From: an uncultured Clostridia bacterium
Lineage (GTDB): Bacteria; Bacillota; Clostridia; Christensenellales; DTU072
Length of the DNA: 64,000 nucleotides
Direction: 5' to 3'
Assembly (NCBI GenBank): GCA_946621465.1
Contig: CAMOOO010000005.1
Location: 62,001-126,000 of the forward strand
Shown piece by piece: positions 17,365 through 27,547 of this stretch; position 1 is the first letter of the stretch, and every line of letters starts with the position of its first letter. The position numbers and the translations under genes were made by a program. Under the pieces are notes generated by a model that saw nothing but the letters and a program-made list of their open reading frames with translations, was not told where the DNA came from and searched no databases.

Positions 17365-20300
17365 ATGAAAAAAAGTATATTCTTGCGCGCGTGCATATGT
17401 ATGATTATGTTCCTCGTTTTGGGAGCGGCTGTGACCCTTCCTACCTCGAGCGACGTTGCCGGCGCAGAAGAAAACGTTGCAATCAACAGCGTCAGCGATC
17501 TTATCACTTTTTCCGATAACCTAAGAGAGAACGGTAGTTCCGGAACGGGCGTTACCGTTTCGCTCAACCTCGACCTCGATCTCAGGACGACGGCGTTCAG
17601 ACCCATCGGTACGGTGGATCACGCCTTCGAGGGGAGATTTCTTGGGAACGGACATACCCTTACCGTAGATCTCAACGTTTCAGACGGAGCGGCAGGGGTT
17701 TTTGCCTATACCGGCAGTAGCGCGGTTATTTCCGGACTGACCGTCAAAGGCTCGGTTACGGGGACCAATAACGTAGGCGGCATCGTCGGACTTGCCGACC
17801 GTACCAGAATAGAAGAGTGCGTCTCCTTTGTTTCGGTCAGCGGTAACGAGAAGGTGGGCGGAATCGCCGGGAACACCTCCGGCGTCCTTTCTTCCTGCGT
17901 ATCCCTTGCTTCCGTCGTCGGCAAAAAAGAACTGGGCGGCGTCACGGGGACGTTATCCCAAAGCAGAAACGCCCTTATCGAAAACACCGTCTTTATCGGC
18001 GATATAGAAGTAAGGTCGGGCGGCGCGGACTTCGGCGGAATGGTCGGCGCAAACTCGGGTACACTCCGCAACAATTACGTTATACCTACCTTTTCCGGGA
18101 TGATCTCCGGCGTAACCTACGGCTCGGTGATCGGCAAACTCAATTCGGTAGGAAACGGCGTGGAGTATTGCTATGCCGTCGGTACCACCAAATCGGCTGT
18201 CGGCGTCAACTCCACCGGGAACACCCTCCCCACGCTCACCACAAAGACCATTTATCAGATACTTGCAAAAAGCCTGACTTTCTCTTCGACCTCCTCTCTG
18301 ACTTGCGCCCGTTACGACGTCGGGTTCGGATACTATCCCTGTCCGTCCTTTTTGCTGAATAATGAAAAAACCTCTTTCCTCGTTAAGTTCAACGACGTAA
18401 AGGCTTACTTTAAAAAATTGCTCTTCGACCGCGGTAGCGGAACGGAACTTGATCCGTTTATCGTAACTACTGCGGAGCAGTGGAAACTCTTTATCGAAAA
18501 CAGCTATCTGTATGATTACGAAAACACCTATATCGCGCTCGACGCGTCCATTTCGCTCGAATCCGTTTCTTCGGCTTCTACGGCGGAACTGCCCTTTGCC
18601 GGACACGTCGACGGACGGAATAATACCGTTTCTTTCCGCTCGCCCGTATCCGGTAGCAGCGGTCTTTTTTCCGTGCTATCCTGCGCTTCGATAAAAGATA
18701 TAATGATTACCGGCGACGTCATCGGAACGGAGAACGTAGGTATCTTGGCAGGAAAGGTCACGGGGGGAACGGACGTTGCTACCGATAGGACCCTTCTTGA
18801 CGGCGTTATCCTCACTTCTTCCTGTCGCCTGTCCGGGGCTTCTTACGTCGGCGGACTGATCGGCGGCATGGACGAGGGCGCATATCTTATGGTGACCGAT
18901 TGCGTCTCCAACGCCACCGTTACCGGACAAAACTACGTCGGGGGACTGATCGGCTTTGGAAACGGCACCGTCAAATGCACCGGATTGACGAACGCAGGCA
19001 CCCTCTCTTCGACGGGCGGAATGCACGTAGGGGGCGTTTTCGGACGACTTGTCGGCACCCTTACCCTTTATGAATTATCAAACCGGGCGAACGTCCAGGC
19101 TTCTCAAAGTACCGCCGTCGGCGGCATCGGGGGGAGCATATCGGCAACGACGCGCGTTTCCTCTTGCTATATGGTAGCCGACGTCGTCGGCCGTTATAAA
19201 GTAGGCGGTTTATTCGGACAAACGACGGGGTACGTGGAGATTGATTCTTGTGCCTTTATCGGTACCGTTACCGGCGTCAATACGCTGGGCGGAGCGGTAG
19301 GAGAAGTTTCTAACGAATCGGCAGGGAACCTCGCCGTCTCCAATTTTTATTGCGTCAATAAATTCATTAAGGACAAGTCGGTTGCGCTGGACACTCCGTT
19401 CTGCGCTTTCTGTATTGCCTGCCCGGTCGTTGAACAGGTGACCGGCGACACTTTGCCGGACGGTTGCTACGAATTCGATACCCTTTCAGAATACTTCTTC
19501 CCGACGGACGATCTCAGTTGGCACGCCGGAAAGCGGTATTATCGCTTCCTTTCCGGTATCACTATGACCGACGTCTATTACAATAAGGACGTTTTTAACG
19601 GAAAGAATATCGGTAATGCCGTAGGAAAAAGCACGGTAGAACTGACGGTGACGGGGACGGCCGATCTGCTTTTTGACGACGGCAGTATGTGGGAAAGCAC
19701 TTCCGGCACCTGCTTGTACGGTTACTATCCCGTACCCGTTACGGGGGACGTAACGCTTTTTAAACAAAACTACTTCAGCGGCGGCGAGGGAACGGAAAGC
19801 GCGCCTATTCTCATCTCCGACGAGCAACAATTGCGTAACTACGGGGAGCTGTTTAATAACTATTCCGTCCTTGTCCGCGAAAAGTACTTCTCGCAGACGC
19901 GCGATATCGCTTTAAGTAAGCCTTTCTTTGTGATCGGCAATTTTAAAGGCAGTTTCAACGGTAACAATCACCAAATCACCGGGATCAACATCACCGTAAC
20001 TACCTCCTTGTCGGGGTACGCCGGGTTCTTCGGTACCATCGAAACGGGGAGCGAACTGAAAAACGTTTGCCTCGGTAGCGGCACCATCACCGTACAAGGA
20101 ACGGTAACCTACGTCGGCGGACTGGCAGGGGACTGCAATGCTTCGATAGATAACTGCTTTTCCGCAGTGAACGTTTCCGTCACGGGTAGTGCTTCTTACG
20201 TCGGCGGACTTTTCGGAAAGGTCTCCTCGAGCGTCACCGCTTCGTTCTTTGCCGGAAAGGTGACGGGCGGCAACGTCGTAGGCGGCCTCATCGGCGAATT

Positions 20301-23300
20301 AAGCTCCGGCGTTACGGAAAGTTGTTTTTCTACCGGCAACGTGACGGGCGCGGTTAAAGTCGGCGGACTTATCGGTACGAACTCGTCCTCCGTATTCCAC
20401 TCCATGAGTAACTCCGTCGTTAAATTGACCGGAACGGACGGAGATAGCTATATCGGCGGACTGATCGGCGAAAACAAAAGCACCGGCTCTATTCGGTACA
20501 GCTTCTCAAACGCAAGACTGCTTTACCGGTCCGGCGTCAACGCAAACGGCCTTGTCGGCAACGACTTCGGTTATAACTATTGCTACTATAACAGGGACTA
20601 CGCTCCGGGCTTTGTCAGTAGCGCGAGCGAACTTACGACGGAGTACATCTCCCAGCGTTCCTTTAGTCTGGAAGGCTTCACCGATACCGGACTTACCGCA
20701 AACAACTCCTATAACGACGCATTCGACGCCAAATATTCCTACCGCCCGACGGCGATCGTCCAGTGGGCGAACGGCGTATATATCGTCAACTATTTCTCCA
20801 AGATAGGGGCGGAAATGGTGCTTTGGGAGTACGATTACGATTCTGCCGCCGCACGCGGAACGGAGAGCAACCCCTACCTTATGAAAAAAGGAGAGGACTT
20901 CGCCGCGCTGTCGGCTTCTACCTATTTCTATCCCTATACTGATAAGTATTTCTCGGTGGAAAACAACATCAACATGGGTTCGGTGACCTGTTCGCCCATC
21001 GGTTTCTACCGCGACAGCGATACCAACTCTCCCTTTAACGGAAAGATGAACGGAAACGGTCACACCGTCTCCAACCTTGTTATTAAGTTCTATTCCTACT
21101 ACAATACCATGGGACTGACGATAACGGATAACCAGTATATCGCCATGTTCGGGTTCACCGGGCCGAAGTTTGAATTGACCGATCTGATTTTGGACGAAAG
21201 CTGCCACATCTCCGGCGGACGGTACGTCGCTTCCTTCGTGGGATACTTCCAGGGCAAGATAGAAAGATGCCTGTCTAAGGCTCACCTCTATTCGGTGGAA
21301 AGAGCCACCGGGCTGGACGCGGAAGAGTACCAAAGTGGTACCTACTATGTCTCCAGCGGATCGGGATACGCCGTAGCCGACGGCGCGTTCGGACCTTCGA
21401 CCACCTATTTCAGAGCGGTGAACAACGTAGGCGGCTTTGTCGGCGACCTCGTACCTACGGGCGGTAACGCCTCGGCGGCGAGTATTATCGGGAGCGTCTT
21501 TAACGGCACTCTGCCCGACGTTACGGTTGCCTACGGCTTTGTCGGTACGACGGACAAAACGGTTACGCTTGGGATAAGCGACAGCTGGTATCTGACAGAC
21601 AACGAGAATTATGCCTACGAAGAGAGCTACGGCAGCGTGCTTGTCGATTACGCAAGCAGCGACAACGGCGGCTCCGTTTCCATAACCTACGACCCCGATC
21701 TGGGTCTGGGCTTCGTCGTCACTGTTTCTCCCGAAAAAGAAGACTATTATACTCCCTTTATCTTCGGTGCAAACATGGTGATGCAGACCCCCGTACCCGT
21801 CTACTACCTTACCACAAATCTAGCGGTTAAGTTCCAGGTGCGCTACTGCCAGGAAGTCCGCTTCGAGATCGTAAACGGCACCGTTTTGGGCGAGCCGATT
21901 CTCACCGTCGAAGGGAGCAGGTATTACGACGGAAAGTACTATTTCTACGCAGGTGAAACGGCTATGGCAACCTACACCTGGCAGCAGAGCGGATACTACC
22001 TGTCCGATACCGTCACCGTGGGATCGACCTGTCTTTATTTCGGCGCAAATTCCGCAAACGGCACTTCCGAAGATATGATATTCTCCTTCACCATGCCGCA
22101 AACGGCGTCTACCTATTTGACCGTCACCGTTACGGTCGATACCATTGATAATAGCGTATTCGAGTTCACCGGCGCAGCTTCCTTTAACTACACCGGCGCC
22201 GCGCATACCTTTACCTACACCGTAGGGAGCGGTTTTTATGCCAATTTAGTCTTCTATAACGTCGCTTCCGGCAGTCAAAGTTCCCTTTTGGCGGCAGGGT
22301 CCTATACCGTCCACGCCAATATTTACAGACAGGATCAGGACGTCATTATCGGACATATGGAAACGTCCTGCATAATAAACCCCATCGTCATTACCGTCTC
22401 CCCGTATGCCGACTTTTCTTCCTTTGCCGTCAAAGAGTACGACGGCGATAATAAGCGGAATTTCTATATAGAAAGCGTCGATTTTTTCGTTGGCGTTTTG
22501 GAGGTGGACGAGGTAGCGTACGGCACAAGCTGGTCGGTGTCCGCCGTCGTCGAATGGGATAATGCAACCAGCGGAAACAATAAAGAGTATTACATAAACG
22601 GCTTCGTTATCGAGGGGAGCAGCAACTACGTCTTCCAGGCAAATTACGCTCTCGGAGCCTTTACCGGCGGCGTTATTACCAAGCACCGGATTTCCATTAC
22701 TTTGGCAGAAGCCTCTCCCGTGACGATAGGCGCGGACGAATATTATCTTTTTACACGCACCTTTACTTCTTACTTTCCTGCCTATCCCACGACGGCAAAC
22801 GTCCTTTGGAGATACGAAAAAGCCGTTTTGGACGGCGATAACTTAGTTGTCGACACCGCTTGGCAAGGGGACACCTATAACGTAGGGTATTACTTTGCTA
22901 TACCCTATCTCTCGGAGGAAATGAGCATCAATAACGAGATCGTAGCATCCGACGCCGCTCGCAATTATTGCATGGAGATACTCCACTACGTCGTCACTAC
23001 CTTAAATTACAACTATAACTCCCTCGACCTCGTTTACACGGGGAGCGACTTGAGTGGGTCCGTACGTATTTCTTTTGAAGGAGTAGGGAGCGAAGCCTCC
23101 TTTATGCCGTTGGCAAAACCGACATTCTACCGCATTAAATCCTTCCCGAGCGCCGATGAACTGGGAACGTTGTATCAGCTGGACGCAGAAAACGACGTCT
23201 TCTATCTCGCTCAGTCCTTTAACGAAAACCTGACCTACTACGTGCAGACGGATTTTATCAACGCAGGAGAATACTTTGTCGTCTGTGAACCGGCGAGCGA

Positions 23301-25794
23301 AAACTCCAACTACGTTCTGCGCGCTCCCGTCCGCTCCATCGTTATTATCAAACAGACTTCGCCGCACGAATTGAGTTTCACTCTGTCCGTAGGCGGCACT
23401 CCTTTGACTTCTGCTTCCGAAGTGTATTATAACACGCGGATACTGATTACCTTTACCGACGAACTGTCGTCTAAGAGTTCCGACCCAGGTTACGACGCGC
23501 TTTTTACGGTAGACTATCAGTCGAGATTAAAGGGCGGCAGATTCGAGTGCTTTTCAGAAAACGGCAACTGGTACCTTCTGCCGGTTGAGTACGGCGAGGA
23601 TATCGTTTTCTACCTTTCTTCGGTCAACGCGACCAACTACGAAAACCGCGTTTCCGAAACCTTTAAACTGACTATTTTGCCTCTGACCCTTTACGTTGCC
23701 ATAACCCACCCCGAGCAGGTGTACGGTAGTGTGATCGACTATTCCATTGCCTACTATGCAACCTGCGTATACGACGACGATAACGTCGCGCACCTCTCCG
23801 ATCCCATTGACCCAAGAGACATTGAGGGTCTGACCATACCCATCGTTACGACGGGCAACAGAGTGGCGGAAAACGTGGGCGAGTACGACCTCTATTATAA
23901 CGGCGGTTCCAGCAACGGATATCGGTTCAATACTTCCGTCGTCGACGTTCTGAAAATCGTAGCAAAAGACGTATACGTCTCCGTTCCGTCCTGGATGTCC
24001 AACTCGAAGGTCTACGGCACGCCCGACCCCGATATGAACTATCTGATCTACAGTGACGCAGCTTGCGAAAACGAACTGTCCGTTTTGGAAAACGGAAAGA
24101 TCATTACCTTAAACGGTAAACTTTCGCGCGAAAGCGGAGAAAACGTCGGTGCTTACTACATAACCGCCGGGACTCTTACTTCCGCTCTCAACCCCAACTA
24201 TATCGTCAATTTCATCAGCGGAACGGACAAGGGTAAACTGGTTATTATCTATCGTGATATCAATTTCCGCGTCAAAGAAGGTCAAGGTAAATTCTATAAA
24301 GACGACGACCAGCCCTACGAACTGGAAGTTACCGACAACTACGAACTTGCTCGCGGAGACATGATTCATTCCTTCTTAGAGGGCGACGCGCCCATCATCA
24401 CCATTACCCGTGCGCCGGGCGAAGCGGTGGGCAGTTACGCCTACGAAGTAGTCATCGACCAGATCGCCGCCGGCAGGAGCAATTACCACGTCATCGGTGT
24501 CGATATCACTTCTTCCTATCAGATCAGCCGCGCAACGCCGCGTATCGTATTTTCTTTCGAGGGCGACGTGTACTTCGGCGATACTTCGGACAGTATGAGT
24601 AACGCCTCGGCAAGAGCCTACCTCAACAACGAGCGCGTCAACGGTACTTTCTCTTGGTCTAAGGTCACCTTTACGAAAATGACGGTATCCAGCGTCCAAC
24701 TGAACTTCACTCCGTCCGATCAAAAGAACTACCGCGACGTCTCCATGACCGTCCTTGTCACCCCCAAAAAGCGCGTGGTATTCCCCGTTTATGAAGGTTC
24801 GCTTAGCTACGTCTACGACGGAAAGTCTCATTCCGACATAACGGTAGAACTGGAAGGAACGGTGGACGGATACAGCGCATATAACATAACTAAGTCCGTA
24901 AGCGGCGACAACAGAAACGTCACCGAGGACGGCTTTGTGGTAACGTATACTCTGACAAGCGACTATTACACTTTTGAATCGGGCGCAACGACGGCTATTT
25001 CTTGCCACATTTCTCCTGCCGTACTGACCGTCACGGTAGCAAACGCCGTCATTTCTTACGGAACAACCTATCTGCCGACCATATCCTATTCCGGTTTTGT
25101 CAACGGCGAAAACGTCAGCGTGCTAACAAAGCAAGCCACGGTTAATAACGTTCCCGAGCAAAGCGGCACCTATTCCGTCACGGCGGAGGGCGCGGCGGCG
25201 CGTAACTATTCTTTCAACTATAAGAGCGGTATCCTCACCATCAACAAACCGTCGGTTGAACAAGAGGGCATTGCCATAGGTGGCGACTTTAATCCCGACC
25301 TCAGCGTAGAACTATTCTATCTGGATGGCGATTCAAAAGCCTTCTCCGACGTGCAGAAGATCTACGATAAAAAACTGGGTAGCACCTTCTTTAAACCTTT
25401 GTCCATTCAGATGACGTCCTATTATAGCATCAATTTCTCGGGAGACGTGGACGGTATCTGCACCTATACCGTTGCGCTGAATAGCGATATCCCCGAGGGC
25501 GCGACGCTCTATATCAATTCCACCGAGGGAGAAATGTCCGTACTCGACGACTACGAGATCGTGGACGGCAATATCGTGTTTATGGCAGGTCCCATCGTCG
25601 CCCTTATGGTCTACGAGGATAAAGACACCAAAGCAACGATAAAAGGGTATCAGCCCGTCATTATCCTCGGCGGCGCGGTAGTGCTCCTTATTATGCTCGT
25701 CGGTATCATTGCCTATTTCAGAAAGGCCAGAAAGGGCAAAAGCGTCTACCATGCCGAACGCGCTAAATTTGTAGAATTCCCCCACAGAAAATAA
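17365..25794 (+). CDS. Giant surface protein: GLUG-like repeats, MBG domains, C-terminal anchor helix
   Basis: A 2,809-aa exported protein. Residues 1-34 are a signal peptide (cleavage near VAGA). From about 37 to 1480 the sequence is a repeat-rich beta-helix-like region with more than a dozen GLUG-type turns (VGGIVG, YVGGLIG, VGGLFG). It is organised in four modules, the last three opened by headers of the form G.GTE..P.(I/L)(I/M) near residues 357, 805 and 1162. Residues about 1485-1600 resemble a bacterial surface repeat. After that come MBG/YDG-type modules (KEYDGDNKRN ~1691, KVYGTPDPD ~2214, YVYDGKSHS ~2482, ISYGTTYLPT ~2562). A helix at about 2763-2785 followed by RKARKGK is the likely membrane anchor, with no LPXTG. 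Such proteins are usually adhesins or wall-spanning stalks. The ligand is unknown. Confidence 0.85.
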   Translation: MKKSIFLRACICMIMFLVLGAAVTLPTSSDVAGAEENVAINSVSDLITFSDNLRENGSSGTGVTVSLNLDLDLRTTAFRPIGTVDHAFEGRFLGNGHTLTVDLNVSDGAAGVFAYTGSSAVISGLTVKGSVTGTNNVGGIVGLADRTRIEECVSFVSVSGNEKVGGIAGNTSGVLSSCVSLASVVGKKELGGVTGTLSQSRNALIENTVFIGDIEVRSGGADFGGMVGANSGTLRNNYVIPTFSGMISGVTYGSVIGKLNSVGNGVEYCYAVGTTKSAVGVNSTGNTLPTLTTKTIYQILAKSLTFSSTSSLTCARYDVGFGYYPCPSFLLNNEKTSFLVKFNDVKAYFKKLLFDRGSGTELDPFIVTTAEQWKLFIENSYLYDYENTYIALDASISLESVSSASTAELPFAGHVDGRNNTVSFRSPVSGSSGLFSVLSCASIKDIMITGDVIGTENVGILAGKVTGGTDVATDRTLLDGVILTSSCRLSGASYVGGLIGGMDEGAYLMVTDCVSNATVTGQNYVGGLIGFGNGTVKCTGLTNAGTLSSTGGMHVGGVFGRLVGTLTLYELSNRANVQASQSTAVGGIGGSISATTRVSSCYMVADVVGRYKVGGLFGQTTGYVEIDSCAFIGTVTGVNTLGGAVGEVSNESAGNLAVSNFYCVNKFIKDKSVALDTPFCAFCIACPVVEQVTGDTLPDGCYEFDTLSEYFFPTDDLSWHAGKRYYRFLSGITMTDVYYNKDVFNGKNIGNAVGKSTVELTVTGTADLLFDDGSMWESTSGTCLYGYYPVPVTGDVTLFKQNYFSGGEGTESAPILISDEQQLRNYGELFNNYSVLVREKYFSQTRDIALSKPFFVIGNFKGSFNGNNHQITGINITVTTSLSGYAGFFGTIETGSELKNVCLGSGTITVQGTVTYVGGLAGDCNASIDNCFSAVNVSVTGSASYVGGLFGKVSSSVTASFFAGKVTGGNVVGGLIGELSSGVTESCFSTGNVTGAVKVGGLIGTNSSSVFHSMSNSVVKLTGTDGDSYIGGLIGENKSTGSIRYSFSNARLLYRSGVNANGLVGNDFGYNYCYYNRDYAPGFVSSASELTTEYISQRSFSLEGFTDTGLTANNSYNDAFDAKYSYRPTAIVQWANGVYIVNYFSKIGAEMVLWEYDYDSAAARGTESNPYLMKKGEDFAALSASTYFYPYTDKYFSVENNINMGSVTCSPIGFYRDSDTNSPFNGKMNGNGHTVSNLVIKFYSYYNTMGLTITDNQYIAMFGFTGPKFELTDLILDESCHISGGRYVASFVGYFQGKIERCLSKAHLYSVERATGLDAEEYQSGTYYVSSGSGYAVADGAFGPSTTYFRAVNNVGGFVGDLVPTGGNASAASIIGSVFNGTLPDVTVAYGFVGTTDKTVTLGISDSWYLTDNENYAYEESYGSVLVDYASSDNGGSVSITYDPDLGLGFVVTVSPEKEDYYTPFIFGANMVMQTPVPVYYLTTNLAVKFQVRYCQEVRFEIVNGTVLGEPILTVEGSRYYDGKYYFYAGETAMATYTWQQSGYYLSDTVTVGSTCLYFGANSANGTSEDMIFSFTMPQTASTYLTVTVTVDTIDNSVFEFTGAASFNYTGAAHTFTYTVGSGFYANLVFYNVASGSQSSLLAAGSYTVHANIYRQDQDVIIGHMETSCIINPIVITVSPYADFSSFAVKEYDGDNKRNFYIESVDFFVGVLEVDEVAYGTSWSVSAVVEWDNATSGNNKEYYINGFVIEGSSNYVFQANYALGAFTGGVITKHRISITLAEASPVTIGADEYYLFTRTFTSYFPAYPTTANVLWRYEKAVLDGDNLVVDTAWQGDTYNVGYYFAIPYLSEEMSINNEIVASDAARNYCMEILHYVVTTLNYNYNSLDLVYTGSDLSGSVRISFEGVGSEASFMPLAKPTFYRIKSFPSADELGTLYQLDAENDVFYLAQSFNENLTYYVQTDFINAGEYFVVCEPASENSNYVLRAPVRSIVIIKQTSPHELSFTLSVGGTPLTSASEVYYNTRILITFTDELSSKSSDPGYDALFTVDYQSRLKGGRFECFSENGNWYLLPVEYGEDIVFYLSSVNATNYENRVSETFKLTILPLTLYVAITHPEQVYGSVIDYSIAYYATCVYDDDNVAHLSDPIDPRDIEGLTIPIVTTGNRVAENVGEYDLYYNGGSSNGYRFNTSVVDVLKIVAKDVYVSVPSWMSNSKVYGTPDPDMNYLIYSDAACENELSVLENGKIITLNGKLSRESGENVGAYYITAGTLTSALNPNYIVNFISGTDKGKLVIIYRDINFRVKEGQGKFYKDDDQPYELEVTDNYELARGDMIHSFLEGDAPIITITRAPGEAVGSYAYEVVIDQIAAGRSNYHVIGVDITSSYQISRATPRIVFSFEGDVYFGDTSDSMSNASARAYLNNERVNGTFSWSKVTFTKMTVSSVQLNFTPSDQKNYRDVSMTVLVTPKKRVVFPVYEGSLSYVYDGKSHSDITVELEGTVDGYSAYNITKSVSGDNRNVTEDGFVVTYTLTSDYYTFESGATTAISCHISPAVLTVTVANAVISYGTTYLPTISYSGFVNGENVSVLTKQATVNNVPEQSGTYSVTAEGAAARNYSFNYKSGILTINKPSVEQEGIAIGGDFNPDLSVELFYLDGDSKAFSDVQKIYDKKLGSTFFKPLSIQMTSYYSINFSGDVDGICTYTVALNSDIPEGATLYINSTEGEMSVLDDYEIVDGNIVFMAGPIVALMVYEDKDTKATIKGYQPVIILGGAVVLLIMLVGIIAYFRKARKGKSVYHAERAKFVEFPHRK

Positions 25795-25836
25795 TCTGCC
25801 GATACATATTTTATTCTTTGGCACATATCTTTTTTT

Positions 25837-26679
25837 GTGCAAAAAGTAAAGATCCATCCACTGTTTATTTTGCCCGTCGTTTTGCTTTTTCTGATGGGAA
25901 AGGGCGTCACCGTCGGAGCGACCGCACTCGCCGTTTTTGCCCACGAAACGGGGCATTATCAGTGCGCCAAAAGGCTGGGGTTTACGTTAAAAGACCTCAC
26001 TCTCATGCCCTACGGCGCGATAATGTACGCAGAGGACGGACTGCCGGACAGAGAGGGCAGGATTATCGCTCTTGCCGGCCCTGCCGTAAACATCCTTTTC
26101 TCTGTCATCCTATGCGCCATTTGGTGGGCGGTGCCGGCATTGCAACCGGCGACGAAAGAACTTTTTACCGCCAACTTGGCGATAGGCGTATTTAACCTTC
26201 TTCCTTGCTATCCGCTGGACGGTAGCCGAATCCTCTTGGGAACGTGCGAAAACAAAAAAAGATGCCTGATTTTCGTCCGTACGATCGGATGGATAATGGG
26301 GGGCGTTTTTGCAGTTTTATTTGTCGTCAGCCTCTTTTATTCTCCGGCAATTCACCTTGTTTTTATCGCCGTTATGTTCTTTGAGGGGGCAACGTCAGAG
26401 GTTAAAAAAGAGGTATTCAGAGTGACGATTACAGAAAACTACTTTATGCGCGAAAAGGGAGAACCGCACGAAGAAAAGACGCTTCGGGTGGACGAGGGGA
26501 TGAAGATAGGTAAGCTGTGTCTTAGGCTGAGCGGAGAGTATTGTTATATAATTAAGATATATAAAAAGGATAAAGAAATCGCCTGTCTGGGTGGACAGGC
26601 GATAGAGAATATGTTTTATTCCGATAGGGATTTGACCGTCGGCGAGTACGCTTATCAGAACAATCTGTTGGGCGTATAA
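25837..26679 (+). CDS. M50 (SpoIVFB-type) membrane metalloprotease
   Basis: A 280-aa polytopic protein starting at GTG. FAHETGHYQCA (about 32-42) is the HExxH zinc site inside a membrane helix, and FNLLPCYPLDGSRIL (about 118-132) supplies the third ligand Asp in the family's N-x-x-P-x-x-x-x-D-G motif. This is the site-2 protease family, which cuts membrane-bound regulators. B. subtilis SpoIVFB processes pro-sigmaK, and its N-terminus (KIHPLF) is alike. A C-terminal region of about 80 residues follows the membrane part. No spoIVFA partner is adjacent, so a sporulation role is only possible. No strong ribosome site is seen, and it begins 42 bp after the giant gene. Its 3' end overlaps the minus-strand gene by 25 bp. 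Confidence 0.85.
   Translation: MQKVKIHPLFILPVVLLFLMGKGVTVGATALAVFAHETGHYQCAKRLGFTLKDLTLMPYGAIMYAEDGLPDREGRIIALAGPAVNILFSVILCAIWWAVPALQPATKELFTANLAIGVFNLLPCYPLDGSRILLGTCENKKRCLIFVRTIGWIMGGVFAVLFVVSLFYSPAIHLVFIAVMFFEGATSEVKKEVFRVTITENYFMREKGEPHEEKTLRVDEGMKIGKLCLRLSGEYCYIIKIYKKDKEIACLGGQAIENMFYSDRDLTVGEYAYQNNLLGV
26578..26603 (-). terminator. Minus-strand terminator inside the M50 gene
   Basis: Perfect 10-bp stem ATCGCCTGTC (26578-26587) / GACAGGCGAT (26594-26603) with a 6-nt loop. On the minus strand it is followed by TTTCTTTATCCTTTTTAT. It lies 52 bp beyond the stop of the minus-strand membrane-protein gene at 26655 and is embedded in M50 coding sequence. Confidence 0.65.
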
Positions 26680-27545
26680 ATGGTAGAACCGTTATCGGTG
26701 TAGTATTTGGATTTATGATAAGAGAAGTTTAGCGTCAAGGTCATGATGCAATACTGAACGTAATAGATAGGGATCATGATAAGGGGAATGACACCAAAGG
26801 AGAAAAGTGCCGTAGCGCAAATAACGGCGTACAAAACGACGTTAATAAACAGCAAACAAAGGAAGTTTTTGCGGAACTTTTTGAGGGAGAACAATAGGCT
26901 GTTTCCGAGGTTGCGGAAAATGTTCTTCGATTCGCTGGCGCAGATTTCCGGGAGCCACTGGCAGATGACTGCCATACGGGCTGTCAGGAGCAGAATGTAA
27001 ATGATAATGGAAAGGGGAATGGCGACGATACCCATGATTTTCAGTAGTCCGTAGCAAAGGGCCAGAATGGCGGCAAGCAGTCCTAAGTCGATGATGGACA
27101 GTACGATGGAGGACACGAACGCAAGCAGGAGGTTTTGGAACCCCGTGGAGATAAATGCGTTGGTGATGCCTACGTCGAAGCCGGTACTCATTTTAACGTA
27201 CAGGACTTTGGTTGCCGGTAGCAGCGGCAGGGTGAAGAAAAACTTAAACCCGACGAAGACAATAATCATCCATACAAAGGTGGTTTGCCACTTGATGTTT
27301 TCAAAAAATCCGACGTAACTCTGCGCCAGTGACGATAGTGTATGCAACGGGTGGTTAATGAGTTCGTTCGCACTGACGATAAAGTTCTGATTCTCGATGA
27401 CGTCCCGCACCTCTAAATAGATGGGGTGGATCAGTCCGTAGAAACTGGCGATGGCGATCAAAAGGATAATCAGTATGATGACCGATATCTTCAGGACCAG
27501 GGACAGATTGCAACAGAGAATGGAATAGGTGTGTTTAATAGGCAT
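26655..27545 (-). CDS. Polytopic membrane protein, unknown (paralogue of upstream gene)
   Basis: A 296-aa protein with about six hydrophobic helices (roughly 12-38, 90-112, 140-190, 195-215, 240-285) and no recognised domain. AAGGAG is well placed before the ATG. The segment WLPEICASESKNIFRNLGNS, followed by a Lys-Lys-x-x-K-N-F stretch, parallels WLPTMVITGQSPLNALRSSF plus VKHAQKSFF in the gene just upstream, so the two are probably distant paralogues. They may form a heteromeric membrane complex. That is inference from adjacency and similarity only. Confidence 0.6.
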   Translation of the reverse strand: MPIKHTYSILCCNLSLVLKISVIILIILLIAIASFYGLIHPIYLEVRDVIENQNFIVSANELINHPLHTLSSLAQSYVGFFENIKWQTTFVWMIIVFVGFKFFFTLPLLPATKVLYVKMSTGFDVGITNAFISTGFQNLLLAFVSSIVLSIIDLGLLAAILALCYGLLKIMGIVAIPLSIIIYILLLTARMAVICQWLPEICASESKNIFRNLGNSLLFSLKKFRKNFLCLLFINVVLYAVICATALFSFGVIPLIMIPIYYVQYCIMTLTLNFSYHKSKYYTDNGSTIYTPNRLF

Positions 27546-27547
27546 AT

